DNA of 59,126 nt from Eubacteriales bacterium (lineage in GTDB: Bacteria > Bacillota > Clostridia > Lachnospirales > Lachnospiraceae), in assembly GCA_030524135.1 (NCBI GenBank), contig JAUNHA010000010.1, positions 1-59,126 of the forward strand, given 5' to 3'. Shown one piece after another: positions 8,367-18,486 of this stretch (positions within the stretch are counted from its first letter, which is position 1; every line of letters starts with the position of its first letter). Position numbers and translations under genes: made by a program. Under the pieces are notes generated by a model. That model was not told the origin of the DNA, searched no databases, and worked only from the letters and a program-made list of their open reading frames with translations.

Positions 8367-9261
8367 GCAGAACGGAACAGTGGGGCAGGGGCGAGCAAAT
8401 CGCCTTTTGCCCTATCTTTACATCGCGCCCATCACCCTGATACTTTTGACCTTTGTGGTGGGCTCGCTGATTATTGCCGTATATTTTAGCTTTACAAAAT
8501 ATAATATTATTACGCCGGCAGAATTTAACGGGCTGTATAATTATAAGAAATTATTCAACGATAAAAAGCTTTGGACCAGCCTTTTTAATACGATTAAGAT
8601 CACGGCAATGGTAGTTCCGGTTCAGATTTTGCTGTCCACGACCTTTGCCGCTTTGATTGCATCGAGGAAAAAAACATTGCTTGGAAAGCTTGCCCGTGCG
8701 GCTCTTTTCATACCGGTGCTGTCCTCGAATGCCGTTATAGGTACCGTCTGGAAGGCGCTTTTAAACGGCGGTACGCCGATGGTAAAAGCCGTGTTTGGCG
8801 TGTTCGGTATAAATCCGACCATGCTGCTTGGCGACAGCAGTACGGCAATTGTGACACTGGCCATGATCATCGTCTGGAAAAGCCTTGGCTATCATATGAT
8901 CGTCACGCTTTCCTATCTGATGTCCATATCCGACACCTATTATGATGCTGCACGCGTGGACGGCGCAGGCAAATTCAGTATTTTTATGTATATCACGCTG
9001 CCGCTCTTAAAGCCGGCAATCATTCTGAACACGTTTTTATGCCTTGTCAGCTCCATGCAGGTCTTCGATCTGGTATACACGATGACAGGCGGCGGTCCCG
9101 CGATGTCGACAACAACGATGGTGATGTACATCTACCAGCTGACCTTTAAAAACGGAAAAGCAGGATATGCTATGACGGTATCAAACGTGCTGATGCTGAT
9201 CGTGCTTATAATGGTGCTGCTGCAGCAGCGTTTCGTAAAACGCGACTATTCAGAGACTTAA
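8356..9261 (+). CDS. Sugar ABC transporter permease (MalF/UgpA type)
   Basis: A membrane protein of about 301 aa with six predicted helices. The EAA loop (DAARVDGAGKFSIFMYITLPLLKP, about residues 195-218) is the contact site for the ATPase. It overlaps the binding-protein gene by about 11 nt if ATG 8356 is used (AGGA four nt before); an in-frame ATG at 8338 is the alternative. It forms the transmembrane pore with the next gene. Confidence 0.88.
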   Translation: MKVKQNGTVGQGRANRLLPYLYIAPITLILLTFVVGSLIIAVYFSFTKYNIITPAEFNGLYNYKKLFNDKKLWTSLFNTIKITAMVVPVQILLSTTFAALIASRKKTLLGKLARAALFIPVLSSNAVIGTVWKALLNGGTPMVKAVFGVFGINPTMLLGDSSTAIVTLAMIIVWKSLGYHMIVTLSYLMSISDTYYDAARVDGAGKFSIFMYITLPLLKPAIILNTFLCLVSSMQVFDLVYTMTGGGPAMSTTTMVMYIYQLTFKNGKAGYAMTVSNVLMLIVLIMVLLQQRFVKRDYSET

Positions 9262-9271
9262 TGGAGGCTGT

Positions 9272-10090
9272 ATGAAGAAGACAAATCAGATTTCATACTG
9301 GGCAGGCGGGCTGCTGCTTATAATAGCAATAGGGCTTTGCATTCTGCCTTTTTTATACATGCTGCTCATGTCTGTGAAGTCAACGACCAATGCGTATGAT
9401 ATCAAATTTTTTATTGAGGATCTTACGCTGCAGCATTATCAGAAGATCTTTTCAAATCCGGTATTTCTCCGCTATCTGTTGAACAGTGTTATCGTGTCCA
9501 TTTGCGGAGTTGCGCTGACCCTGGTTGTCAGCTGTCTTGCCGGATATGCGTTTGCAAAGATGAATTTTATCGGAAATGATAAGTTTTTTCTTTTACTGGT
9601 TTTAACGATGCTGGTGCCGTCGGAGGCCATCCTTGTTCCACTCTATATCGTGGTAAGAGGGCTTGGCTGGGTCAATACGTTTAAGGCGCTGATTCTGCCG
9701 CTGCCAACAGCATTCGGCGTATTTATCATGCGTCAGGCCATTCTGGGGCTTCCGAATGAACTGCTGGAATCCGCACGCATGGATGGCGCATCTGATTTAC
9801 GTATCCTGTGGAGCGTTGTGCTTCCGCTTGTGCATTCTTCGATGATCACCCTGGCGATTTTTACATTTGTCGGCTCATGGAATAACTTTGCATGGCCACT
9901 GATCATCACGACCAAGGATTACATGCGCACGCTGCCGCTCGCCCTGACGACGATGGAAGCGCAGTATGATGTGGATGTGGGACTTAAGATGGCGAGCGCG
10001 ACCATCACATTCCTGCCGCCGTTCCTTGTATATCTGTTCCTCCAGTCGAGGTTCAAGATCGGGATGGCATTGAGCGGTCTGAAGGGCTAA
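9272..10090 (+). CDS. Sugar ABC transporter permease (MalG/UgpE type)
   Basis: A 272-aa membrane protein of CUT1 family length. The EAA loop reads ESARMDGASDLRILWSVVLP at about residues 166-185. It begins 10 nt after the first permease, preceded by GGAGG, and pairs with it. The operon ends in a strong hairpin at 10149. The substrate is unknown, though the divergent GH123-like gene suggests an oligosaccharide or amino-sugar fragment. Confidence 0.88.
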   Translation: MKKTNQISYWAGGLLLIIAIGLCILPFLYMLLMSVKSTTNAYDIKFFIEDLTLQHYQKIFSNPVFLRYLLNSVIVSICGVALTLVVSCLAGYAFAKMNFIGNDKFFLLLVLTMLVPSEAILVPLYIVVRGLGWVNTFKALILPLPTAFGVFIMRQAILGLPNELLESARMDGASDLRILWSVVLPLVHSSMITLAIFTFVGSWNNFAWPLIITTKDYMRTLPLALTTMEAQYDVDVGLKMASATITFLPPFLVYLFLQSRFKIGMALSGLKG

Positions 10091-10148
10091 GCCTGGAATA
10101 GTATGGAAACATAACAGGCTCCGGTTATAACGTGGAGCGAAGGAAAAG

Positions 10149-10171
10149 ACGGCAGTTGGCTGCCGTTTTTT
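10149..10171 (+). terminator. Rho-independent terminator of the sugar importer operon
   Basis: ACGGCAG (10149-10155), loop TTGG, CTGCCGT (10160-10166) and a T6 run. Confidence 0.85.
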
Positions 10172-10204
10172 CTTTTGGCATTTTCGGAGAACAAAACTCG
10201 TCGA

Positions 10205-10243
10205 TGTCCCAATATTGACATTATTGTCCCAAATTGGTATAAC
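10205..10243 (+). promoter_or_regulatory. Promoter with two TGTCCCAA repeats upstream of the AAA/subtilase operon
   Basis: TTGACA (10215-10220), a 17-nt spacer and TATAAC (10238-10243) form a strong promoter. TGTCCCAA occurs at 10205-10212, just before the -35, and again at 10225-10232 inside the spacer, exactly 20 bp apart (about two helical turns). A repressor bound there would block RNA polymerase. Confidence 0.65.
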
Positions 10244-10277
10244 TAAAACAAAGAGAGTGAAGAGGAGCATGCATATC

Positions 10278-11327
10278 ATGAAAAAGAAAAATGTGATAAG
10301 CCTTATAAAATATTATGTAGAGAAAAATGATGCAGGCTTTCGGAATGAAGCATATGAGATTGCAAAAGATTTTGACGCTTCCGGGGACTATCAGCTTTCG
10401 GAATATATTATGTCCTTATTATCAAATGTGAATATATTTGTTCCACAAGTAGAAGAAACAGCTTCACCGTTTTTTGAAAAAATTGAGTGTAAGGAAGAAA
10501 TGCTGTTGCTGCCGGATGAGATTACAAATGATTTACTGGGGGTAGTAAATGCAGTTGAACATCATATAGGGATAAACAAATTTTTATTTCAGGGCGCTCC
10601 GGGAACCGGTAAAACGGAGGCAGTCAAACAGCTTGCCCGTATCTTGAACAGGGAAATTTTTATGGTGGATTTTTCGGCGGTAGTAGACAGCAAGCTTGGA
10701 CAGACACAAAAAAATATATCCATGCTATTTAAAGAAATCAACAGTTTTTCCCAACCGGACAGGGTGCTAGTCATGTTTGATGAAATAGATGCTTTGGCAC
10801 TGGACCGTACGAATCAGAATGATCTGCGGGAAATGGGAAGAGCAACTTCAGCTATGCTGAAGGGATTTGACAGAATGAATGAAAATGTGGTGCTGGTGGC
10901 TACGACGAATCTTTATCAGCATTTTGACAAGGCATTGATTCGGAGGTTCGACACTGTGATTGATTTTGACCGATATTCTCAGGACGATCTTCTTTCAATT
11001 GCAGAGAGTATGCTTGACCGGTATCTCGATAGATTGAAACTGGCGAATAGAGATATACGGCTGTTTCGTAAAATTATGAAGCTGATGCCTGAACTTCCAT
11101 ATCCGGGAGAATTGAAAAATCTGATAAAAACATCTGTTGCATTCAGCAATCCGGGAGATGGCATGGACTATTTCAGAAGGCTTTACTATGCAGTTTGCAA
11201 TGAAAAACCGGAAGATCTGAAGAAACTTCAGAAGCAGAAATTTACTGTCAGAGAGATTGAGATATTGTCCGGGAGATCCAAAAGTAGTGTTGCAAGGGAT
11301 TTGAAAGAAGGAGTAGCGGATGAATAG
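10278..11327 (+). CDS. ietA: AAA ATPase of an IetAS-like defence pair
   Basis: A protein of about 349 aa. It has a variable N-terminal part (1-95), an AAA core with Walker A GAPGTGKT (106-113), Walker B VMFDEID (D168, E169), sensor-1 VLVATTN and an arginine pair R222-R223 in ALIRRFD. The last 30 residues (TVREIEILSGRSKSSVARDL) look like a helix-turn-helix, an unusual tail. The start ATG 10278 fits AGGAG at 10263-10267. It overlaps the subtilase gene by 8 nt. The AAA plus subtilase pairing matches the published IetAS anti-phage system as I recall it; orthology is unproven. Confidence 0.75.
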   Translation: MKKKNVISLIKYYVEKNDAGFRNEAYEIAKDFDASGDYQLSEYIMSLLSNVNIFVPQVEETASPFFEKIECKEEMLLLPDEITNDLLGVVNAVEHHIGINKFLFQGAPGTGKTEAVKQLARILNREIFMVDFSAVVDSKLGQTQKNISMLFKEINSFSQPDRVLVMFDEIDALALDRTNQNDLREMGRATSAMLKGFDRMNENVVLVATTNLYQHFDKALIRRFDTVIDFDRYSQDDLLSIAESMLDRYLDRLKLANRDIRLFRKIMKLMPELPYPGELKNLIKTSVAFSNPGDGMDYFRRLYYAVCNEKPEDLKKLQKQKFTVREIEILSGRSKSSVARDLKEGVADE

Positions 11328-13593
11328 TATTTTACAGTTAAAGGGAAGATTTGAACAGCGAGCTAATCCCTCCAGACCAGGACTGCCGCACCTTCCGAAG
11401 GGAAAAAGTGTATCAGCGGCACATCTCAGAGAATTATCCTCACAGATGAAACGAATTTTGGAATACTGGGAAACAAATACTGTTATTCAAGGCGCATTGG
11501 TCAGTGTACATTATAAGCATATTGTGGCAAAGAGCAACAGACTAAAAATTTTGCTGTCTGAAAATAGCAAATCCCCGTTGGAATCGATCAGGGGAGCGAA
11601 GTTTGTGTGGGAAACAGATGGGCGTGGGCAGGAAACTCAGAAGCATGTGTTTACACATTATGTTTCTTTGAAAGCGCTTAATACAACAATTTGGATTTTA
11701 AATGGAGCGGCAGCCCTGATTGAAGATTATTTTAATGGAAATATCAACAGCGAAGAGCTGGAGCAGGCAGGTAAAGAAGATGAATATGCCCGGATATTCA
11801 GCACGATTTCCAAAAGCGTTTTTTTAAAAACTGTTGTGGATGGATTTTATGTGGAACGTTTTGAGATTGACCGGGCTGACGAAACGATAACAGAGGACAC
11901 CATAGTAACAATTTATCAGACTGATATTGAAACTAAGAAACTGTTGTCAAAGTTTGGAATTTATATTGGGGACGAGAGTATTATCGATGGAACAACGCTT
12001 CGGCTTAATCCGGATGAAGCCCGGCTGTTATATAACAATGCTTCATTTTTGATTGCAATGAGTGTTACAGATTTTTCCCAGATTACCCGAGACGAAGCTT
12101 TGGAGAACGGTGAAGAGCTTTATCATGAAGAAAAGAAAATTGAGCATCCATCAAATGAACCTGTCATAGGCGTGATTGATACGCAGTTTAATGAAAAGGT
12201 GTATTTTCATGAATGGGTAGAATATCAGAATATGCTTGATCCGAACATTCCATTGACTGAAAAGGATTATCAACATGGAACGGAGGTTAGTTACATCATA
12301 GTTGATGGTCCGACGGGAAATCCAACGCTTGATGATGGATGTGGAAGATTTCGGGTCCGTCATTTTGGGGTGGCGACCCATAAAGGTTTCAGCTCATTTA
12401 CCGTACTGAAATTGATCCGGAATATCATTGCAGCTAATCGGGATATTAAAGTCTGGAATTTGTCACTGGGGTCAAGACTTGAGATCAAACCGAACTTTAT
12501 TTCTCCGGAAGCTGCTGAGCTTGACCGAATCCAGAGCGAATATGATGTTATCTTTGTAGTTGCAGGGACAAATCTTCCGGCAGGTGAATTTAAAAAAGAT
12601 ATGAAAATCGGATCGCCGGCAGATTCGCTTAATTCGCTTGTTGTAAATTCTGTGGATTTCAGAGGCAGGTCGGCATCCTATACCAGAGTTGGACCTGTAT
12701 TGTCTTTCTTTCATAAGCCTGACATCAGTTATTATGGCGGGGATGGATCCGGTTATACGGATAAAATTGCGGTCTGTCATGATGACATGGGGGCGGCATA
12801 CGTAAGCGGAACTTCATTTGCAGCACCGTGGATTTCACGGAAACTGGCTTATTTAATTCATATTATGGGCTTAAGCAGAGAGACATCAAAAGCGCTGCTG
12901 ATCGATGCTGCAGCTGGATGGAACAGAAGGGATGATGTTTCACACAGGATCGGATATGGTATTGTTCCTAAAAAAATTAGCGATATTGTAAAATCTCCCA
13001 GTGACGAGATTCGTTTTATATTGACCGGAGCATCAGAGCAATTCGAGACGTATACATATAATCTGCCGGTGCCGGTAGTAGATCAGGCACATCCGTTTTA
13101 TGCAAGAGCCACGTTAGCCTATTTTCCGGAATGTGACCGGAATCAGGGCGTTGATTATACGAGCACTGAGATGGACATCCATTTTGGCAGGATCGATGTA
13201 AAAAAGGAAAAACCGGTTATTCACTCAATTGACAATAATCAGCAGTCAGAAGAAAAACGGCTTACCCTTTATGAAGAAGATGCCAGAAAAATGTATCGAA
13301 AATGGGATAATATAAAACATATCAGTGAGGAAATCAAAGAGAGAAGAGTGCCAAGAAAAGCATATGACACCGGCCTTTGGGGATTAAAGATTGTCGCAAA
13401 GCATCGCCTTGAGAAAAGAAAAACACCACTTCCGTTTGGGGTGGTTGTTACACTGAAGGAAATGAACGGAGTAAACCGCATTGACGACTTTGTTAAGCTG
13501 TGTATGGCACGCGGCTGGCTGGTGAACCGGCTTGATGTTAAAAACCAGTTGGATATTTATGCGAAGTCGGAAGAGGATATTGTGTTTGAATGA
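11320..13593 (+). CDS. ietS: Subtilisin-like (S8) protease of an IetAS-like defence pair
   Basis: A 757-aa cytoplasmic serine protease, no signal peptide. The catalytic triad is visible: D287 (VIGVIDTQF), H319 (YQHGTEVS) and S499 (GTSFAAPW). About 270 N-terminal residues precede the protease domain, and a beta-rich region of 250 residues follows, perhaps for target recognition. It is translationally coupled to the AAA gene (ATG within its 3' end). In the family model the ATPase would sense or remodel a target and license proteolysis; this is inference. The region is more AT-rich than the metabolic genes around it, consistent with acquisition. Confidence 0.8.
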   Translation: MNSILQLKGRFEQRANPSRPGLPHLPKGKSVSAAHLRELSSQMKRILEYWETNTVIQGALVSVHYKHIVAKSNRLKILLSENSKSPLESIRGAKFVWETDGRGQETQKHVFTHYVSLKALNTTIWILNGAAALIEDYFNGNINSEELEQAGKEDEYARIFSTISKSVFLKTVVDGFYVERFEIDRADETITEDTIVTIYQTDIETKKLLSKFGIYIGDESIIDGTTLRLNPDEARLLYNNASFLIAMSVTDFSQITRDEALENGEELYHEEKKIEHPSNEPVIGVIDTQFNEKVYFHEWVEYQNMLDPNIPLTEKDYQHGTEVSYIIVDGPTGNPTLDDGCGRFRVRHFGVATHKGFSSFTVLKLIRNIIAANRDIKVWNLSLGSRLEIKPNFISPEAAELDRIQSEYDVIFVVAGTNLPAGEFKKDMKIGSPADSLNSLVVNSVDFRGRSASYTRVGPVLSFFHKPDISYYGGDGSGYTDKIAVCHDDMGAAYVSGTSFAAPWISRKLAYLIHIMGLSRETSKALLIDAAAGWNRRDDVSHRIGYGIVPKKISDIVKSPSDEIRFILTGASEQFETYTYNLPVPVVDQAHPFYARATLAYFPECDRNQGVDYTSTEMDIHFGRIDVKKEKPVIHSIDNNQQSEEKRLTLYEEDARKMYRKWDNIKHISEEIKERRVPRKAYDTGLWGLKIVAKHRLEKRKTPLPFGVVVTLKEMNGVNRIDDFVKLCMARGWLVNRLDVKNQLDIYAKSEEDIVFE

Positions 13594-13713
13594 TATGAAA
13601 TAGTGTAAATTGTTACATTATAAAAGATGCTAATGGACGTCTATATGAATGCCAAAAGGAATGGTCAGATATTAAAGTTACGTTAACCAACTTTATCGGA
13701 GGCAGACAGAAAC

Positions 13714-16692
13714 ATGCGGGATCCAATAGAAAATCTCAGCCTTATGCAGAAACAATTGAATGAATTGCAGTTGGAAAATCAACTTTTGAAAAATATTCTG
13801 GAGCGGTCAGGAATATCTTATATACAGGAACTCACGAGGTTGAAAGAACTAGAGAACAGAGAGCCCTTTGATTTAAAGCAGGGAGCGCGGATTATTCACC
13901 CGAAACAGATCACGGACAAGATGGTGAATATATTCTTTTCAAGATTCTGGGGGAGGCAAGATGTATATGCCAAACGGAGTGAGAATAAGGTTACAGGTGA
14001 AGCTGGATATTACACGCAATGTCATAATTTTTGGAAAGCAGTATGTCCCAAATCACGGGGTGAAAAAATTAATTGTAAGGAATGTTCGAACCAAAATTAT
14101 AAACAGCTTACAAAGACTGATATTCAAAATCATTTGATGGGAAAATCATATAATGCCTCAGATGTTATAGGGGTATATCCATTGCAGCCAAACGGAAGAT
14201 GTCGCTTTTTAGTGTATGATTTTGATAATCATGACAAAGGGGCTGATAAAAATGATTTTGCAAATACTGACAATACATGGATAGAAGAAGTGGAAGCAAT
14301 GAGGGAAATCTGTATTCTAAATGGGGTTGATCCGTTGGTAGAAAGGTCACGCTCAGGAAAGGGAGCCCATATATGGATTTTTTTCGATAAACCGATTGAG
14401 GCAAGGCATGCAAGGCGCTTTGGGTTTGGTTTGCTTGAAAAGGGAGCGGAATCTGTTAATTTAAAGTCATTTAAATATTATGACAGGATGTTACCGGCAC
14501 AGGATTTTTTGCCTGAAGGTGGTCTTGGGAATTTGATTGCACTTCCGTTACAGGGGAAAGCGTTGAGGGAAGGAAACAGCGCATTTGTTGACAAAAACTG
14601 GAATGCCTATTCAAATCAGTGGGAAGCATTTCTAAAAAAACCGCGTTTATCGCAGGAATTTATTGAGACTAAAATTACAGAGTGGAATGCGTCATTTATT
14701 GATATTTGCGAAAAGACATCAGTGGAAGTATCAGAAAAAAGGGAAAAGCCATGGGAAAAGAAAAAGGAGTTTAATAAGATAGACGTAAATGGAAAACTAA
14801 GCTTTACCTTGTCGGATGGAATTTATGTAGATACTTTGAATTTGAAGCCATCACTTCAAAATAAGATTCGCAGAATGGCGGCTATAAGCAATCCTGCCTT
14901 CTACAAAAATCAGGCGATAAGGGCAATGAACTTTGATACCCCCAGATGGATTTATTTAGGGAAGGATCATTTAAATAGCTATATTGAAATACCGAGAGGT
15001 TTATATGATGATTTAATTGAGAGAATTGAAGCAGCAGGAATTCAGTATGAACTCTTTGATGAAAGACAGCAAGGAAGAGATATAGATGTGTCGTTTCAAG
15101 GAGAACTAAGAGACGAACAAAAATTGGCTTTAGCAGGACTTGCTCAATATGAAAATGGTATTCTACATGCGGCTACAGCATTTGGTAAGACAGTTGTATG
15201 CAGTGCGATGATTGCAGAAAAAAAGGTTAATACGTTGGTTATTCTTGAATCTTCTGCATTAATGGATCAGTGGGAAGAAGCGTTAGGGAAATTTCTTGAT
15301 ATTTGAGAGGAATTGCCTGAATATAAAACGAAAACCGGTCGCAGCAGAAGAAGGAAAAGCCTGATTGGAACACTTCAGGGAGCTCATGATTCTATGACAG
15401 GGGTCGTGGATATTGCTATGGCAGGATCACTGTGCAAAAAAGGAAAATGGCATCCTTTGCTGGAAAAATACGGAATGATAATTGTCGATGAATGTCATCA
15501 TGCCGCTTCCGATACAATTGCTGAAGTTTTAAAAGAAACGAAAGCAAAATATGTATACGGTGTAACCGCGACTCCAAAAAGATCAGATGGTCTGGAAAAA
15601 ATCACAACTATGCTGATCGGACCTATTCGGTATAGTTATACAGCAAAAGAAAAGGCAAAAATGCAAGGGATACAGCATTTAGTGTATCCACGATTTACAC
15701 GAACGGTATCACCCAGAGGAGTGATTGAGGAACGGATGCATCCAAACAATGCATATGAAATCATTCGAAATAACTCCAGACGTGACGAACAGATCTTGAA
15801 GGACATTAAAGAATGTATAGGTGCAGGAAGAACGCCAGTTGTGCTGTCAAAATATAAAGATCATACAGAACGGCTGTATGAACAGGCAAGAATATATGCG
15901 GATCAGGTCTTTCTAATGACTGGAAATAATTCTAAAAAGGAACATAAGATAATACGGGAACGGATGCGGTCTGTATCCAAAGATGAGACGTTGCTTTTGT
16001 TTGCTACAGGAAGTTTAATTGGAGAAGGATTTGATTTCCCTAGACTGGATACTTTGATTATGGCAACACCGGTTTCATTTCAAGGAGTTGTTGAACAGTA
16101 TGCAGGGAGGCTAGATCGAAAATATGAAGGAAAAACGGAGATTATTATATATGATTACGTAGATAGCCATATTCCCATGTTTCACAACATGTATATGAAG
16201 CGGCTGAGAGCCTACAGACAGATTGGATATGCTGTGTGTAGCGGTTTGCATCATGATAAGCAGTCAGCCAATACAATCTTTGATAGCGAAAGCTACAAGG
16301 CTGTTTATAGAATAGATCTTCTGGAGGCAAATAAGCGAATTGTTATCTCAAGCCCGGCAATCTGTGCTTCAAAAGTTTATGATCTGATAAAGTTGTTAGA
16401 AGAGAAACAAAAATCTGGCGTGGAAGTAACAATCGTTACATGGGCACCTGATTGTTATGGATATGGAGATGCTGCTTTTTGGATGGAATTGCATGAAGAA
16501 ATGCGACACGCGGGGTTTTATTTGAAAACGGAAGAAGAAACATGTGAACGATTCGCAATTATCGATGAAGAACTAGTTTGGTATGGAAATATGAATCTGC
16601 TCGGAAAAGACCATGCAGAAGATAGTATGATGCGTGTATGCGGAAAACAAATCGCTGAAGAACTTATGGAGCTGGCATTTGGAATATTATAG
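13714..16692 (+). pseudogene. TOTE-type primase-helicase interrupted by an in-frame TGA
   Basis: One reading frame of 993 codons is interrupted only by TGA 15304-15306 (codon 531). The N-terminal part is an archaeo-eukaryotic-type primase: an FLVYDFDNH motif (D169, D171) and SGKGAHIWIF (H219), as in TOTE conflict proteins. A superfamily 2 helicase follows with Walker A ATAFGKT (K492) before the stop and DECH (D592-H595) after it. The C-terminus is PLD-like, with CERFAIID where HxK is expected. The stop falls between helicase motifs I and II, so neither half should work alone. An in-frame TTG at 15313 has no well-spaced RBS. A sequencing error is the alternative. Confidence 0.75.
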
Positions 16693-16828
16693 GGTTATTT
16701 TGAGACAAGGTGTATTGCATTGCAGATATAGGTGTGAAACTATAAGAATAAAGTTATAATACATCTAATATAAAAACACAAAATAGTGTTGCTTAAAAAA
16801 GGTTTTTATGGTTATAATCGCAAATTAA

Positions 16829-16857
16829 TTGAGAAAATGCATATTTTGCGGTATAAT
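16829..16857 (+). promoter_or_regulatory. Promoter of the AAA_14/DUF4143 ATPase gene
   Basis: TTGAGA (16829-16834), 17 nt and TATAAT (16852-16857) lie 23 bp upstream of the start codon. Confidence 0.65.
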
Positions 16858-16880
16858 TTTTACAAATGGAGGTGCTTACT

Positions 16881-18092
16881 ATGATTTACAGATCATTATA
16901 TATGGATAAAATCATGCCTTATGTCGATGCTCCGTTTGTGAAAATACTCACCGGCGTGCGCCGTTGCGGCAAGTCCACAATTCTGAAAATGATTATGGAT
17001 AAGCTCAGAACAGAGCGGAATATTCCGGATGAACGGATCGTCAGCTGCCGTTATGATTCGATGGAATATGAGGATATGACAGCAAAACAGATGTATGTCC
17101 AATTAAAGGAGCGTATTTTGCCGGGAGGCAAAACGTATCTGTTTCTGGATGAGGTTCAGGAGATCGCAGGCTGGGAAAAAGTGGTGAATTCCCTGGCGTC
17201 GGATTTTGATGTTGATTTGTATATAACAGGTTCCAACTCCAGAATGATGTCTTCCGAAATCTCCACCTATCTGACCGGACGATATATTTCATTCCGAATC
17301 TTTCCGTTGTCCTTTCGGGAATACCTGATGTTCAGGGAAAAAATAGCAGCTGTTGGTGATCCGAAGACAGAACTCGCCAATTATGTTCGTCTGGGCGGAT
17401 TTCCGGCAGTGCATCTGCAGACATATTCTCAGGATGAAATATATACGATTGTCCGGGATATATACAACTCCACAATTTTCTCGGATATTGTGAAGCGAAA
17501 TCAGATCAGAAAAGTAGGCCAGCTTGAACGCATTGTAAAATACACGTTTAATAATGTTGGAAATACCTTTTCAGCAAAGGCGATTGCAGATTATCTGAAA
17601 TCAGAGCGCAGGTCGATTGATAATGAGACAGTTTACAGTTATCTGGAAAAGTTGGAAAAGGCTTATTTGCTGCACCGCTGTCAGAGATATGATTTGCAGG
17701 GAAGGGAAATTCTGAAAACACAGGAAAAATTCTATCTTGCCGATGTTTCATTGCGATACAGTGTTCTTGGTTATCATGCGGACAGCGCAGCGTCGAGCCT
17801 TGAGAATATTGTGTATCTGGAGCTGTGCAGGCGCGGCTATACCGTTCACGTAGGGAAAGACGGGGACAGTGAAATCGATTTTGTAGCAGTAAGGCAGAAT
17901 GAGAAGCTATATGTTCAGGTGACACAGGAGATAAGTTCTGAAAAAACGGAAAAACGTGAATATAACCGTCTGCTTCAAATACCTGATAATTATCCAAAAT
18001 ACGTTCTCACAGCAAATGAATTTGCAGGCGGGAATTATGAAGGAATCAAGACAATGCATATAGCGGATTTTCTGCTTAGTTCTGAATATTAA
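16881..18092 (+). CDS. ATPase with AAA_14 and DUF4143 domains
   Basis: A protein of about 403 aa. Walker A is GVRRCGKST (25-33), followed by a Walker B-like FLDEVQE near 91-97, the AAA_14 core. The C-terminal half (DYLKSERRSIDNETVYSYLEKLEKAYL...) is the DUF4143 pattern, ending in a DGDSEIDFVA nuclease-like motif. The family is widespread and its role is unclear, although PD-(D/E)xK-like residues (E-I-D-F-V) are visible. ATG 16881 is favoured over 16866 because GGAGG (16868-16872) is 8 nt upstream. Confidence 0.85.
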   Translation: MIYRSLYMDKIMPYVDAPFVKILTGVRRCGKSTILKMIMDKLRTERNIPDERIVSCRYDSMEYEDMTAKQMYVQLKERILPGGKTYLFLDEVQEIAGWEKVVNSLASDFDVDLYITGSNSRMMSSEISTYLTGRYISFRIFPLSFREYLMFREKIAAVGDPKTELANYVRLGGFPAVHLQTYSQDEIYTIVRDIYNSTIFSDIVKRNQIRKVGQLERIVKYTFNNVGNTFSAKAIADYLKSERRSIDNETVYSYLEKLEKAYLLHRCQRYDLQGREILKTQEKFYLADVSLRYSVLGYHADSAASSLENIVYLELCRRGYTVHVGKDGDSEIDFVAVRQNEKLYVQVTQEISSEKTEKREYNRLLQIPDNYPKYVLTANEFAGGNYEGIKTMHIADFLLSSEY

Positions 18093-18107
18093 TCAGAGAG
18101 GTATTAA

Positions 18108-18346
18108 TCAGAGAAACGCCATGATTACGGAAGGACCTATGTTCAAAAACAGGAATTCCGTTCCGGACGCTGCATATGGATCTTGCAACATACGACCAAT
18201 ATGTGCAGATGGGACGGTCGCTTTCGGAAACTGACAGAAAAATGCTAAGACAGATGGTGCAGGATCCGTTTTTCGCGGAGCAAAAAGCGTTGTTTGAGAA
18301 AATGTTGGAAACAGGGATCAAGCTTGAGCAGGAGTGTATTCTGTAA
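18108..18346 (+). pseudogene. Frameshifted C-terminal remnant of an unidentified gene
   Basis: Two adjacent frames read as one protein: HDYGRTYVQK up to an A5 run at 18145-18149, then TGIPFRTLHM...SLSETDRKMLRQMVQDPFF to TAA 18344-18346. The register changes by one base at the A run, and a TAA at 18105-18107 precedes the first part, so no complete gene exists. I do not recognise the family. It fills most of the 394-bp gap after the DUF4143 gene. Confidence 0.5.
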
Positions 18347-18486
18347 TATGGCCTATAGCTCCCGGCTATGACTGCTTATCGGGAAAGCGTATTATGCACA
18401 GAAGCGCATTTTTCGGTATACTGCATGATATCGTTCAGACGATACCTGAATAAGACAGACTAAAATGAGAGACGGGAGAAAGAACT

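Noticed and set aside
15304..15306. TGA in the TOTE gene as a second selenocysteine codon
   Set aside because: There is no Cys motif nearby, no SECIS-like hairpin at the required distance, and primase-helicases are not known selenoproteins. A nonsense change is simpler.
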